Source: Candidatus Rothia avicola
Lineage (GTDB): Bacteria > Actinomycetota > Actinomycetes > Actinomycetales > Micrococcaceae
Direction: 5' to 3'
Assembly: GCA_019115985.1 (NCBI GenBank)
Contig: DXCN01000050.1
Coordinates: forward strand, 1 to 64,000
Length of the DNA stretch: 64,000 nt
A model generated the notes under the pieces. The model searched no databases. It was given only the letters and a program-made list of their open reading frames with translations, and had not been told where the DNA came from. Positions 24,891 to 34,269 of the stretch are shown here, in pieces. Both the position numbers and the translations under genes were made by a program. How positions within the stretch are numbered: the stretch's first letter is position 1; each line of letters begins with the position of its first letter.

Positions 24891-27146
24891 ATGAGCTCAT
24901 CAAGATACACCTCTCGTGCCCTTCCCACCTTCACCCGGCTGGCGCTGACCTCGGCTCTTGTGGCCTCTGGCCTGGCCCTGGCTCCGGCCCTCACACCGCT
25001 TGAACCCGGCCTGGTCAGCAGCCAGGCCGTTGCAGCCGAGAAGAGCGCCAGCAAACAGGCCTATGTTTCCTCCGTCCTGAATGAGGACGGCACGGTAACG
25101 GTATCCGGTAGCGGCTGGATCTCAGAGGCTGAGGACCGCGGCGCCGTAGTTTCCTTCAAGTGGGAAGGCGGCGGCGTTACCAACAAGGAAGCACCGATCA
25201 ACCCCGTCACCGACGAACCTAACGACAGGGTGAACTTCATGACCGTGGCTAAGGAAGACGGGACCTTCAGCATCAATGTTGAGCTGCCCACCTCTGAGAC
25301 CACCAACGTGAAGGACGAAGACTGGAAGCCCGGTAGCCAACACAAGCTACAGGTGCTCTCCGGTTCTGCCGGTGAGGGTGATAGCGTGGGAACGGTTGCC
25401 GTCTCCTTTACCGTGCCTACCATCCACGCCGATAATCCCGATACCTGGCCGCTGGTCGAGGCAGAAGGGGCCCAGGTCCGTATCTCCCCGGTGACCACCG
25501 GTGAGGGCGCCAGCATCCGGTTCATCGGTCAGGGCTGGACGCGGCAGGACGGCGGCGGTTCAACCGTCTCCCTGAAACTGGAGTATCTGGACGGTGAGCA
25601 GAAGGTGCGCCAGTACGAGCGCACGGACTCAGCCATTTCGGACTACCTGCAGTCGGTAGGACGGGCGGCGGACCCCACCAGCTGGGGGCTGTTGATTCCC
25701 GATTCCAGTAAGACAGAGCCGGACCAGGGCCTTCTGACCATTGAAGAAGACGGCTCTTTTGACGTCACTCTGGAACTGCCCGAGGGCGTCCAAGAGGGGC
25801 AGATCGGTGACTATCTGGCGCTCTTTGTGCAGTCGGGGCGCAACGCTGACCGGGACGTGAGCAGGTCGGTCCGGTCCGAGCCCATCCCTGTCGATGGGGT
25901 GCCGGGGGAACTGCCTAAGACCGATGCCGATGCCACCGTCTGCAGCACGGATGTCGGCAGCCCCACCTTCCGCATTGTGAACCCCCGGGTGGAGCTGGGC
26001 GGTAAGCTGCACGTTACCGGTGAGGGCTGGTGCAACACCGAGAACACCAAGGCCACCACCGTAGCCATCAAAATCGACGACGGCGGAGTTAGTCACCTGG
26101 ATTCCTCCCTGCACTCCAACCGAACCATCTGGGCAATCATCAAACCCGATCCCACGACCGGGGTAATTGATGCCTACATTGATCTACCTGATGGCACCAC
26201 CGCCACCTCCACCCCGGCCTTTGAAGAGGGTGCCCACTCCCTGCGCGTACTCTCTGGTTCCCTGGCACCCGGTGACCGGGCAGTTACCTTGGGCGGTAAG
26301 GACACCCTAAGCTTTGTGGTGGGTACCTATGCCCCCAAGGAAGTCCCTGACACCCTCGGCGCAGATGATCTGACCGATGAGGCCAGGAACGGGGTCACGG
26401 TTGAAAAGGACCAGCTACAGATCCGCGCCACCGTACCCGGTGCCAACCCCGGCCAGTGGGTGATCCTTAACCCTTATACCGGCGGATCGGTCCGCAGTAA
26501 CTGGGGGTCTGGTTGGGTTCAGCTGGATGAAAACCGCTCCCTCACTTACAGCCTGCCCGAGGAGCTGGCGGCCGGCGACTACCAGATGGTTGTTCAAAAC
26601 GGTGATGAGGGGAAGCTGGGCGAGTTGCTGGGCTGGGCACCACTGACCGTAGCGACCGATGACGCCGGTGAGCGGCGGCAACCCGACAACCGTGGCGGGA
26701 ACTCCAGTGGGCAGCAGGGCACGAGCGGCTCCTCCAACCGATCATCCGGTTCGGGCTCTTCAACCGGGTCGGGTGCCTCTACAGGTGCTGGTAGCGGATC
26801 CTCTTCAATCCAGCCCCCCTACACTTCCACGACCGGTAACCCGATGCAGAACCGGCCGGTAGCCCAGGTAGCTACCATCAGCCAGGTCCTTCGGGCACCT
26901 GCCGCTAAGAAGGTGAGCGCCACTGAGAAGGCTACCAAGCAGGAGGAAAAGAAGGCTGCCAGCCCCTCACCCTCCAGCTCCGCCAGCCAGGCGGTTGCCC
27001 CTGCCGAGAGCCAGACCCGCAGCTATGAGGCCAGCTCAGAGACAGAGTCCCCCTGGGGCAACGCCAACAACTGGCTGTTGTGCGCTGCTGCAGTGGTACT
27101 GCTGGGCGCGCTCGCCTTGACCCGCAAGTCCCCCAAGAAACACTAA
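24891..27146 (+). CDS. Secreted multi-module surface protein with C-terminal membrane anchor
   Basis: N-terminal signal; repeated modules with GxGW...GxxHxLxxLSGSxxxGD pattern; Ser-rich linker; C-terminal TM plus KSPKKH tail. Confidence 0.8.
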   Translation: MSSSRYTSRALPTFTRLALTSALVASGLALAPALTPLEPGLVSSQAVAAEKSASKQAYVSSVLNEDGTVTVSGSGWISEAEDRGAVVSFKWEGGGVTNKEAPINPVTDEPNDRVNFMTVAKEDGTFSINVELPTSETTNVKDEDWKPGSQHKLQVLSGSAGEGDSVGTVAVSFTVPTIHADNPDTWPLVEAEGAQVRISPVTTGEGASIRFIGQGWTRQDGGGSTVSLKLEYLDGEQKVRQYERTDSAISDYLQSVGRAADPTSWGLLIPDSSKTEPDQGLLTIEEDGSFDVTLELPEGVQEGQIGDYLALFVQSGRNADRDVSRSVRSEPIPVDGVPGELPKTDADATVCSTDVGSPTFRIVNPRVELGGKLHVTGEGWCNTENTKATTVAIKIDDGGVSHLDSSLHSNRTIWAIIKPDPTTGVIDAYIDLPDGTTATSTPAFEEGAHSLRVLSGSLAPGDRAVTLGGKDTLSFVVGTYAPKEVPDTLGADDLTDEARNGVTVEKDQLQIRATVPGANPGQWVILNPYTGGSVRSNWGSGWVQLDENRSLTYSLPEELAAGDYQMVVQNGDEGKLGELLGWAPLTVATDDAGERRQPDNRGGNSSGQQGTSGSSNRSSGSGSSTGSGASTGAGSGSSSIQPPYTSTTGNPMQNRPVAQVATISQVLRAPAAKKVSATEKATKQEEKKAASPSPSSSASQAVAPAESQTRSYEASSETESPWGNANNWLLCAAAVVLLGALALTRKSPKKH

Positions 27147-27157
27147 GGAATACCTCC

Positions 27158-28153
27158 GTGAAAACTTCACTGAAAATCAGAACAGCCTGCGCCTCCCTCC
27201 TGCTTGGCTCAGCAGCAGTCACGGGGCTGGGTAGTTGGCAGGAATCCTACGCCCTGCCCCCGGGCGGCGCGTCCACCGTCGATACCCCGGGAACCAGCTC
27301 TACCGTCTCCCCCCAGACCTTGAAGGCAGGTGACACCCTTTCCTTTACAGTCTCGGGTTTTCCCGCCGGGCAGCAGCTCTATGTCAAGGTAGATGACGGG
27401 GAGGCCTGCCCCTCTGACTCTGCCCAGGGTGCCTGCGTGGTCCACCAGCAGAAGATCTCTAGTAACGGCACCGTCTCCGGTTCCTTCGTCCTGTCCAAAC
27501 AACTAGCTGAGGGACAGCACACCCTGCGTTTCTTGGCAACCGAGGTCAAGACCGATTCCCAGGGGAACAATATCGGCAGCATTGGCTACACTAACCGCTC
27601 GCCTGAGTTCACTATCTCCGGTGTCAACGAGAACTCCTCCGGCGGCTCGGTTGTGAACGTTGATCCGGATGTCATCAACAGCATTGAGCAGGATGCCGCC
27701 GGTGGCAGCTCAAATAATCAGAACCAAAACGACTCGGGTTCCCAGAGCCAGACAAATTCCGGTTCCCAGTCCGGGGATACCGGCAACCAGGGTGGAGCAG
27801 ATCATTCCGGCGGCGCCAGCCAGAGCCAGGACTCCAGCGGACAGACTATCTATCTGGATGCCGATGGAAACCAGATCACCAAGGAAGAATACGATGCTCT
27901 GATGGCTGCCCAGGACCAGGAAGCGGTAGCGGACGATAGCCAGACCCAGGCTAGCTCTAGTGCTTCAGCTACCGCTAGTGCCAGTGCTTCGGCTAAGGCC
28001 AGCTCCAGCGCGCAAGAGACGGAAACCGGTCAGTCCGTTGAAGCTAGTGCCTCCAAGGCGTCTTCCGTGCCCTGGATCGGCATTATTGCCCTGGCCGTAG
28101 CCGTGGTTATTGCAGCTGTGGTACTCATCCTGCGTAGGCGTTCAGCTTCCTAG
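27158..28153 (+). CDS. Secreted surface protein with one related module, Ser/Gln/Ala-rich stalk, C-terminal membrane anchor (GTG start)
   Basis: Signal peptide after VKTSLKIRTACASLLLGS; TVSGFPAGQQLYVKVDDG..GQHTLRFLATE module; terminal TM plus RRRSAS. Confidence 0.75.
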   Translation: MKTSLKIRTACASLLLGSAAVTGLGSWQESYALPPGGASTVDTPGTSSTVSPQTLKAGDTLSFTVSGFPAGQQLYVKVDDGEACPSDSAQGACVVHQQKISSNGTVSGSFVLSKQLAEGQHTLRFLATEVKTDSQGNNIGSIGYTNRSPEFTISGVNENSSGGSVVNVDPDVINSIEQDAAGGSSNNQNQNDSGSQSQTNSGSQSGDTGNQGGADHSGGASQSQDSSGQTIYLDADGNQITKEEYDALMAAQDQEAVADDSQTQASSSASATASASASAKASSSAQETETGQSVEASASKASSVPWIGIIALAVAVVIAAVVLILRRRSAS

Positions 28154-28154
28154 T

Positions 28155-29234
28155 ATGGCCGAAACGGATCTGCGAGACGCTGGCGCACCGGCCCCTGAAC
28201 CGGTGCGCCACCTCACTCCCGCTACTTCTGGGGCTGCGGCCGGGCTGAGTAGACGCAGGTGGCTGACCCTCCTGGTTCTGGGTGTCCTGCTCTGCCTCAG
28301 CTGCCTTGCCTCCCTCTTCCTGGGGTCCCGGTCACTGGGTTTTGAGGACGTCCTGAAGGCCCTGGGCGGTGATACCTCAAGCCCCGCCTACCTGATTATC
28401 TGGGAGCAGCGGGTGCCCCGGACCATCTTGGGGGTTCTGTGCGGGGCAGCCCTGGCAGCTGCAGGTTCCCTCATACAGACCCTGACTCGCAACCCCCTTG
28501 CTGAGCCGGGTCTACTGGGTGTAAACGCGGGCGCTGCGGTGACGGTTGTCCTTGCCGTCATCCTCTTTGGCCCCCTGCCCATTCTGCCCCTGGCCCTGGC
28601 TGCCTTTATCGGGGCTGTCGTGGCTGTGGTGGCTGTCTTTACTCTGGGGGGCTTGACGGGCCAGTCCATGGCCCGGTTCGTCCTGGCCGGTGTGGCCCTG
28701 GCGGCTGCCCTCTCCGCCCTGAATCAGGCCCTGCTGTTGGCCAACCAGACCGCCTATAACGAGTTCCGTTTTTGGGCCGCCGGTTCACTGGAGGGAAGGG
28801 GCACTGACATCCTCCTCCCCATTGCCCTACTGGTTATTCCGGCTCTCTTGCTGGGCTTCGCGCTGGTTCCTTCCCTCAAAGCTCTATCAGTGGGCGCTGA
28901 AACAGCGACCTCCCTGGGGGTATCCCTGGTCCAGATCCACCTGCTGACGCTAACGGCGGTCTGCCTGCTAGCGGCTGCGGCTACCGCTGCTATCGGCCCC
29001 ATCACTTTTGTTGGTCTGGCTGTCCCCTTTGTGGTGCGGGCTCTGGTGGGTAACCACGTGGGGTGGGTGACGCTGGCCTCGGTTCTGGCTGGCCCCACCT
29101 GGCTGTTGGCCAGCGATATCTTTGCACGAACCTTTACAGCCCCGACTGAGATCCAGGTCGGTATTGTCACCACCCTACTGGGCGGGCCCCTCTTTATCGC
29201 GCTGATGGTTCGACGGAAGGTAGAACAGCTGTGA
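28155..29234 (+). CDS. FecCD-family ferric siderophore permease
   Basis: RVPRTILGVLCGAALAAAGSLIQTLTRNPLAEPGLLGVNAGA. Confidence 0.93.
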   Translation: MAETDLRDAGAPAPEPVRHLTPATSGAAAGLSRRRWLTLLVLGVLLCLSCLASLFLGSRSLGFEDVLKALGGDTSSPAYLIIWEQRVPRTILGVLCGAALAAAGSLIQTLTRNPLAEPGLLGVNAGAAVTVVLAVILFGPLPILPLALAAFIGAVVAVVAVFTLGGLTGQSMARFVLAGVALAAALSALNQALLLANQTAYNEFRFWAAGSLEGRGTDILLPIALLVIPALLLGFALVPSLKALSVGAETATSLGVSLVQIHLLTLTAVCLLAAAATAAIGPITFVGLAVPFVVRALVGNHVGWVTLASVLAGPTWLLASDIFARTFTAPTEIQVGIVTTLLGGPLFIALMVRRKVEQL

Positions 29235-30217
29235 TAAGAACCCGTCTCTACACCGCCATCACTCTGCTGGCCATACTTGTTTTGGGGCTCTGGCTTCTGA
29301 CCCAGGGCGACTACCGGGTCCCCCTGGGCGATGTCCTGGCCTCCCTCACCGGTTCTGAGGGGGGACTGGGCAGTTACTTTGTGCGGGAGGTACGTGCCCC
29401 CCGCGTGGTCGCGGCCCTGCTCGTGGGTGCCGCCCTAGGGATTTCGGGGGCAATTTTCCAGACCCTTACCGGCAACCCCCTGGGCTCCCCGGACGTTATC
29501 GGTTTCACCACCGGTGCAGCCACCGGTGCCCTGGTTTCTATCATCCTTCTGGGTTCCACCCCGCTGGGAACCGGCTTGGGGGCTGTGCTGGGTGGTGCAG
29601 CTACCTCCCTGCTGGTCTACCTCTTCACCCGAAGAACCGGCCTCATTGGTTTCCAGCTCATTTTGGTGGGCCTGGGGCTGGGAGCCACCCTCTCTGCCCT
29701 TAACTCCCTGATGATCGTCCGTGCCTCCCTCACGGAGGCACAAACGGCAGCCTCCTGGCTAGTGGGGTCCCTGAATACGATGACCTGGGATAAGGTGCTT
29801 CTGATGAGTTCCCTGCTGGTCCTGCTCCTGCCCTTTCTCGTCTGGCTTTCCCGGCCGCTGAGGGCTCTGATTTTCGGGGATACGGTAGCAACAGGGGTAG
29901 GAGTTCCCGTACCCCTGGTGCGCCTAGCCTCCCTGGTGATCGGCGTCCTGCTGGTCTCTGTGGCAACGGCGGTAACCGGCCCGATAGCCTTCGTCGCCCT
30001 GGCCTCCCCCCACCTTGCCCGTCACCTTACCGGCCAGTCCGCCGGTAACCTGGGCACTGCGGCCTCTACCGGTGCGCTGCTGACCTTGGCCTCCGACGCT
30101 CTGGGTCTCTATGCCTTCCCTGCCCCCTTGCAGGTGGGTGTGGTGACCGGTGCCCTGGGCGGGCTCTATTTGATCTACCTGATGTACCGATCGCGAAACG
30201 AAGTGGCCCATGACTAA
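29231..30217 (+). CDS. FecCD-family ferric siderophore permease (second subunit)
   Basis: RAPRVVAALLVGAALGISGAIFQTLTGNPLGSPDVIGFTTGA; overlaps preceding gene by 4 bp. Confidence 0.93.
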   Translation: MIRTRLYTAITLLAILVLGLWLLTQGDYRVPLGDVLASLTGSEGGLGSYFVREVRAPRVVAALLVGAALGISGAIFQTLTGNPLGSPDVIGFTTGAATGALVSIILLGSTPLGTGLGAVLGGAATSLLVYLFTRRTGLIGFQLILVGLGLGATLSALNSLMIVRASLTEAQTAASWLVGSLNTMTWDKVLLMSSLLVLLLPFLVWLSRPLRALIFGDTVATGVGVPVPLVRLASLVIGVLLVSVATAVTGPIAFVALASPHLARHLTGQSAGNLGTAASTGALLTLASDALGLYAFPAPLQVGVVTGALGGLYLIYLMYRSRNEVAHD

Positions 30218-31052
30218 GACTCTCAAGACCAGCTCTGCTATTGCGGCTCAGGGCTTGCATGTCTCCTACGGAGAGCGCAAGGTTCTGAGCGGGGTAGATG
30301 TTGCCGTTCCCTCCGGGGAACTGACCGTCATCATCGGCCCCAACGCCTGCGGCAAATCAACCCTTTTAAAAACCCTGGCCAGGGTTCACCAGCCCAGTTC
30401 CGGCTCAATCGAATTGGAAGGCAGGCCCCTGAACCAGCTTTCCACCCGGCAGATAGCTCGGGATCTGGCCCTGCTCCCGCAGAACCCCCACGCCCCGGCC
30501 TCGGTGAGCGTGGCGGATGTGGTGGCCCTGGGTCGCTACCCCCACCAGGGTCTTCTGGGGAGGTTGAGCGCAACGGATAAGAGAATCTGCCAGCAGGCCA
30601 TGGAGGCATGCGGGGTCACTGGCCTGGCTGACCGGAAGCTCCAGGAACTCTCCGGCGGCCAGCGGCAGCGGGTCTGGATCGCAATGACCCTGGCCCAGGA
30701 CACCCCCCTGATCCTGCTGGATGAGCCCACCACCTACCTGGATATTACCCATCAGCTCCAGGTGCTGGACCTGGCGTCTCAGCTGCACCGTTCCGGCCGC
30801 ACCCTGCTGCTGGTCCTGCACGATCTCAACCTGGCCTTCCGGTACGCTACCCACCTCATCATGATGAAGGACGGGCAGATTATTGCAAGCGGTAGGCCGA
30901 CTGAAATCGTCACCGCTGAAAACATTGAGCGGGTTTTTGGTCTGCAGGCCAGTATTATGACTGACCCGCACAGTAACACCCCCCTGCTCGTCCCCTTTGA
31001 TACGAGAGTGAAGGCCGATGCCCATGACGCCCCCTCCCAACCAACCGCCTAA
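30210..31052 (+). CDS. fepC: Ferric siderophore ABC transporter ATPase (FepC-like)
   Basis: Walker A GPNACGKST, LSGGQRQRVWIAMTLAQ, Walker B LILLDEP. Confidence 0.95.
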   Translation: MTKTLKTSSAIAAQGLHVSYGERKVLSGVDVAVPSGELTVIIGPNACGKSTLLKTLARVHQPSSGSIELEGRPLNQLSTRQIARDLALLPQNPHAPASVSVADVVALGRYPHQGLLGRLSATDKRICQQAMEACGVTGLADRKLQELSGGQRQRVWIAMTLAQDTPLILLDEPTTYLDITHQLQVLDLASQLHRSGRTLLLVLHDLNLAFRYATHLIMMKDGQIIASGRPTEIVTAENIERVFGLQASIMTDPHSNTPLLVPFDTRVKADAHDAPSQPTA

Positions 31053-32259
31053 GGTTCCCCGCCCCACCCCGGTACCGCGGGTCAGCTCCCCGCTTATCAG
31101 CCGTCTTGTGGAGCGGTATGCCGGTGAACTTCACCGCCTGCAGGGCCAACTCGATGACCTGGCTGCTACCGGGTTGCCGTTTGTTGAAGCGGGGCAGGAC
31201 GGTCGGAGCACCGTGACCTTCCTCTACCGGCAGCGACAAGCACTCGATTCGGTCCTGCTCTTTGCTAACCGCCTGACCGATGAAACCCAGCTAGCCCAGA
31301 CCCTGCTAGACCCTATTGAGGGCACGGCCTACTGGTTCGCGGCCTTTGAGATGGAGGACGACTGGAGGGCCTCCTACTGCTTTATCCCCACCCCGGCCGG
31401 AGCGCGGCCTAGCTGGCAGGACGCCGCCGGCCACAACCGCCTGCGGGCAGCCCTGGACGCGGGGGAAGCTGACCCCTACAATGCCAGGGTCTGCCCCAAC
31501 CGGGGCGGGAATCTACTATCAGTCGTTGAACTGGGTTCCGCTCCGTCCAGTGCCTACCCCCTCTCCCATCAGAAGGTTGAACAGGTTAGCTGGGTTGAAG
31601 CGGGGGAGGAGTTGCCAGCCTACAGCCTGCTCCGGGTGGGAGAACCGGGCCCGCAGGCACCGCTGGTGCTCATTTTTGACGGTGAGGTCTGGGCAGAGCA
31701 GGGCCTGCCTGCAGCTCTCCGGAGGGCGGTGGCGGCAGGAGCCCTTGCAGACCTGAACCTGGTGCTCGTCCACTCCGGTGGTAGGGAACAGCGCTGGCAG
31801 GAACTGGGGGCCAACAGCCCCCTGGTTGGCACCCTGGCCGGTCCCCTGATGGACCGCTTGCGGCAGGAGCACGGGCTGAGTCCCAGGCCGGAGCGTACCC
31901 TGCTGGCCGGGCAGAGCCTGGGGGCCATGGCGTCACTGATCGGAGCCCTCAGCTACCCCGAGGTATTTGGCTTGGCACTCGCTCAGTCAGCCTCCCTCTG
32001 GGATCCCACCGCCCAGCAGATCCTGGAGGAGGTGGGGCAGGGGGAACTCAGCCCGGCCCACCGGCAACTAGAGCTGGTGCTAGAGTGCGGCCGCCAGGAA
32101 TGGGTGTTGCTTGAGCCTAACCAGCATTTCTTCCGCTCAGCGCGCGAGCTCGGCTTTGAGGCGCGTTTAGAGGTCTTCAACGGAGGGCACGACTACGCCT
32201 GCTGGCGAGCCAGCCTGCCCGAAAGACTGATCGAGTTCTTCCCCGCCTACCCCGTATAG
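31018..32259 (+). CDS. fes: Enterochelin esterase-like protein (Fes)
   Basis: Nucleophile motif AGQSLGAMASL, YWFAAFEMEDDWRASYCFIP N-domain, C-terminal FNGGHDYACWRASL; overlaps fepC. Confidence 0.88.
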   Translation: MPMTPPPNQPPKVPRPTPVPRVSSPLISRLVERYAGELHRLQGQLDDLAATGLPFVEAGQDGRSTVTFLYRQRQALDSVLLFANRLTDETQLAQTLLDPIEGTAYWFAAFEMEDDWRASYCFIPTPAGARPSWQDAAGHNRLRAALDAGEADPYNARVCPNRGGNLLSVVELGSAPSSAYPLSHQKVEQVSWVEAGEELPAYSLLRVGEPGPQAPLVLIFDGEVWAEQGLPAALRRAVAAGALADLNLVLVHSGGREQRWQELGANSPLVGTLAGPLMDRLRQEHGLSPRPERTLLAGQSLGAMASLIGALSYPEVFGLALAQSASLWDPTAQQILEEVGQGELSPAHRQLELVLECGRQEWVLLEPNQHFFRSARELGFEARLEVFNGGHDYACWRASLPERLIEFFPAYPV

Positions 32260-32269
32260 AAAGGTAATC

Positions 32270-33973
32270 GTGAACGCAGCAACCCGCCGTCCGCCCCTGG
32301 CCCCCATTGCGCCCATCCCCGAGGAGTTTGCCAGCCGCTACCGGGCTCAGGGCTACTACACCGAGCAGACCTTCCCGGACTTTATCCGCCAGGTTCTTGA
32401 AAGCTATGGGGACCGCACCGCCGCGGTGGGGCTCAGCACCCGCCGAACCTACCCGACCTCCAGCACAGATACGGTGAGCTGGACCTACCGGGAACTGGGG
32501 GAGCAGGCTCACCTGGCTGCCCACCACCTGCGCAGCCTGGGGGTGCTACCCGGTGACCGCGTCCTGCTCCAGCTGCCCAATACGCTGGAGTATCTCTCCT
32601 ACACCCTGGGAGTTTTCCTGGCCGGTGCCCTGCCTATTTTTGCCCTGCCCAAGCACCGGGCTCGGGACCTCGCCCACTTTGCTGGGAGCACGGACGCGGC
32701 AGCCCATGTTTTTGCCCAGGGGGCAGAGCAAACGGACTACCGCCAGATCTACCGGGATTATAGCCAGCAGCTCACTGACCAGGGCAAGACACCGCCGGTG
32801 GCGGTGGACGTGACTCAAGCGCTGCCGAATACCCTTCCAGATAGCTGGGTCTACGACACCCCGATAGCTGACCGGTCAGCCCCTGTTCTCAGCGAGAATA
32901 CCGCTCTCTTCCAACTTTCTGGCGGGACTACCGGGCTGTCTAAGCTGATTCCGCGTACCCACGCCGACTACCTCTACTCTGTACGGGCTTCTGCTGATAT
33001 CTGTGAAGTTTCTGGCGAGACAGTAAACCTGGTGGTTCTGCCAGCTGCCCACAATTTCACCATGAGTTCCCCTGGCATCCTGGGGTCCTTCTATCGGGGT
33101 GCCACCCTGGTCTTTGCCCACGACCCCAGTCCTCAGACCTCCTTCGAGCTCATTAAAACCCACGGGGTGACCCAGGTTTCCCTGGTTCCTCCCCTGGTGC
33201 AGAGCTGGCTGACCTTAGCCACCCGCCGCCCCCTGGAACTACCGAGCTTGAAGGTAATTCAGGTGGGAGGGGCCAAGCTAGCCCCCAGCGTGGCTGAGAG
33301 GATTGGCCCGGTGCTGGGTGCCACCCTGCAGCAGGTTGCCGGAATGGCTGAGGGCCTTGTGAACTACACCCGGCTGGACGATGACCCGGCCACCATCTGC
33401 ACCACCCAGGGCCGGCCGATCAGCTCCGATGACGAACTGTTAGTTGTCGATACCCAGGGGGCGGAGGTGGAAGCAGGTCTTGCCGGGGAGCTACTGACCC
33501 GCGGCCCCTACACCATTCGCGCCTACTACGGGGCACAGACCGCAAACCGTACCAGCTTTACCGAGGACGGCTTCTACCGTACCGGGGATCTGGTTATCCG
33601 CCACCCCGACGGCAATATTGAGATGGTGGGGCGGATTAAGGACCAGATTAACCGGGCCGGTGAGAAGATTGCCACCGATGAGCTGGAGGACCTGGCACTG
33701 GGGCTAGAAGGTGTGCAGGACGCTATTGCCGTGGGTCTGCCCGATTCCCAGTTAGGCGAAAAGATTGGCCTGGTCTTGGTGGGGCAGCTTGTGCCCCCGG
33801 CCGGGCAACAGGCGCTGGCCTGGGTGAGGTCAGAACTGAGGCAAAGGGGCTTGAGTGATTTTAAACTGCCTGATCGTGTGTTTATCTTGGAAAAGCTCCC
33901 CCTCACTACCGTGGGTAAGATTTCGCGCAAGGACCTGCGGGCGCAGCTGGCTCGGGAGTTCTCCGACAGCTAG
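32270..33973 (+). CDS. entE: 2,3-dihydroxybenzoate-AMP ligase (EntE/DhbE-like), GTG start
   Basis: FQLSGGTTGLSKLIPRTHADY, QVAGMAEGLVNYTRLDDD, EMVGRIKDQINRAGEKIATDELE. Confidence 0.93.
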   Translation: MNAATRRPPLAPIAPIPEEFASRYRAQGYYTEQTFPDFIRQVLESYGDRTAAVGLSTRRTYPTSSTDTVSWTYRELGEQAHLAAHHLRSLGVLPGDRVLLQLPNTLEYLSYTLGVFLAGALPIFALPKHRARDLAHFAGSTDAAAHVFAQGAEQTDYRQIYRDYSQQLTDQGKTPPVAVDVTQALPNTLPDSWVYDTPIADRSAPVLSENTALFQLSGGTTGLSKLIPRTHADYLYSVRASADICEVSGETVNLVVLPAAHNFTMSSPGILGSFYRGATLVFAHDPSPQTSFELIKTHGVTQVSLVPPLVQSWLTLATRRPLELPSLKVIQVGGAKLAPSVAERIGPVLGATLQQVAGMAEGLVNYTRLDDDPATICTTQGRPISSDDELLVVDTQGAEVEAGLAGELLTRGPYTIRAYYGAQTANRTSFTEDGFYRTGDLVIRHPDGNIEMVGRIKDQINRAGEKIATDELEDLALGLEGVQDAIAVGLPDSQLGEKIGLVLVGQLVPPAGQQALAWVRSELRQRGLSDFKLPDRVFILEKLPLTTVGKISRKDLRAQLAREFSDS

Positions 33974-34050
33974 CATCCGGCAGTTTGGTTGCGCTTGAAC
34001 CCCGGATGACGGACACGAAAAACTAGAGATTAAGGAAGTGAGGACTCCTC

Positions 34051-34269
34051 ATGAACCGTGAACAGCTGATTGAACTACTGACCCCCTACCTACCGGATGC
34101 CCAGGCCCTGACAGATCTGGGGGAGGAGGCCAGCCTTTTTGACGCTGGCCTGGATTCCATGAACGCTTTTTTGGTGCTTGATGATCTGGCGGCAGCCGGC
34201 TACCGGGTTGAGTTTACAGATTTTATTGCCCGGCCGACCCTGGGTTTCTTGGGGGAGGCCACCGCCTAA
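34051..34269 (+). CDS. Discrete aryl carrier protein
   Basis: 72 aa with phosphopantetheine site DAGLDSMNAFLVLDDL. Confidence 0.85.
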   Translation: MNREQLIELLTPYLPDAQALTDLGEEASLFDAGLDSMNAFLVLDDLAAAGYRVEFTDFIARPTLGFLGEATA

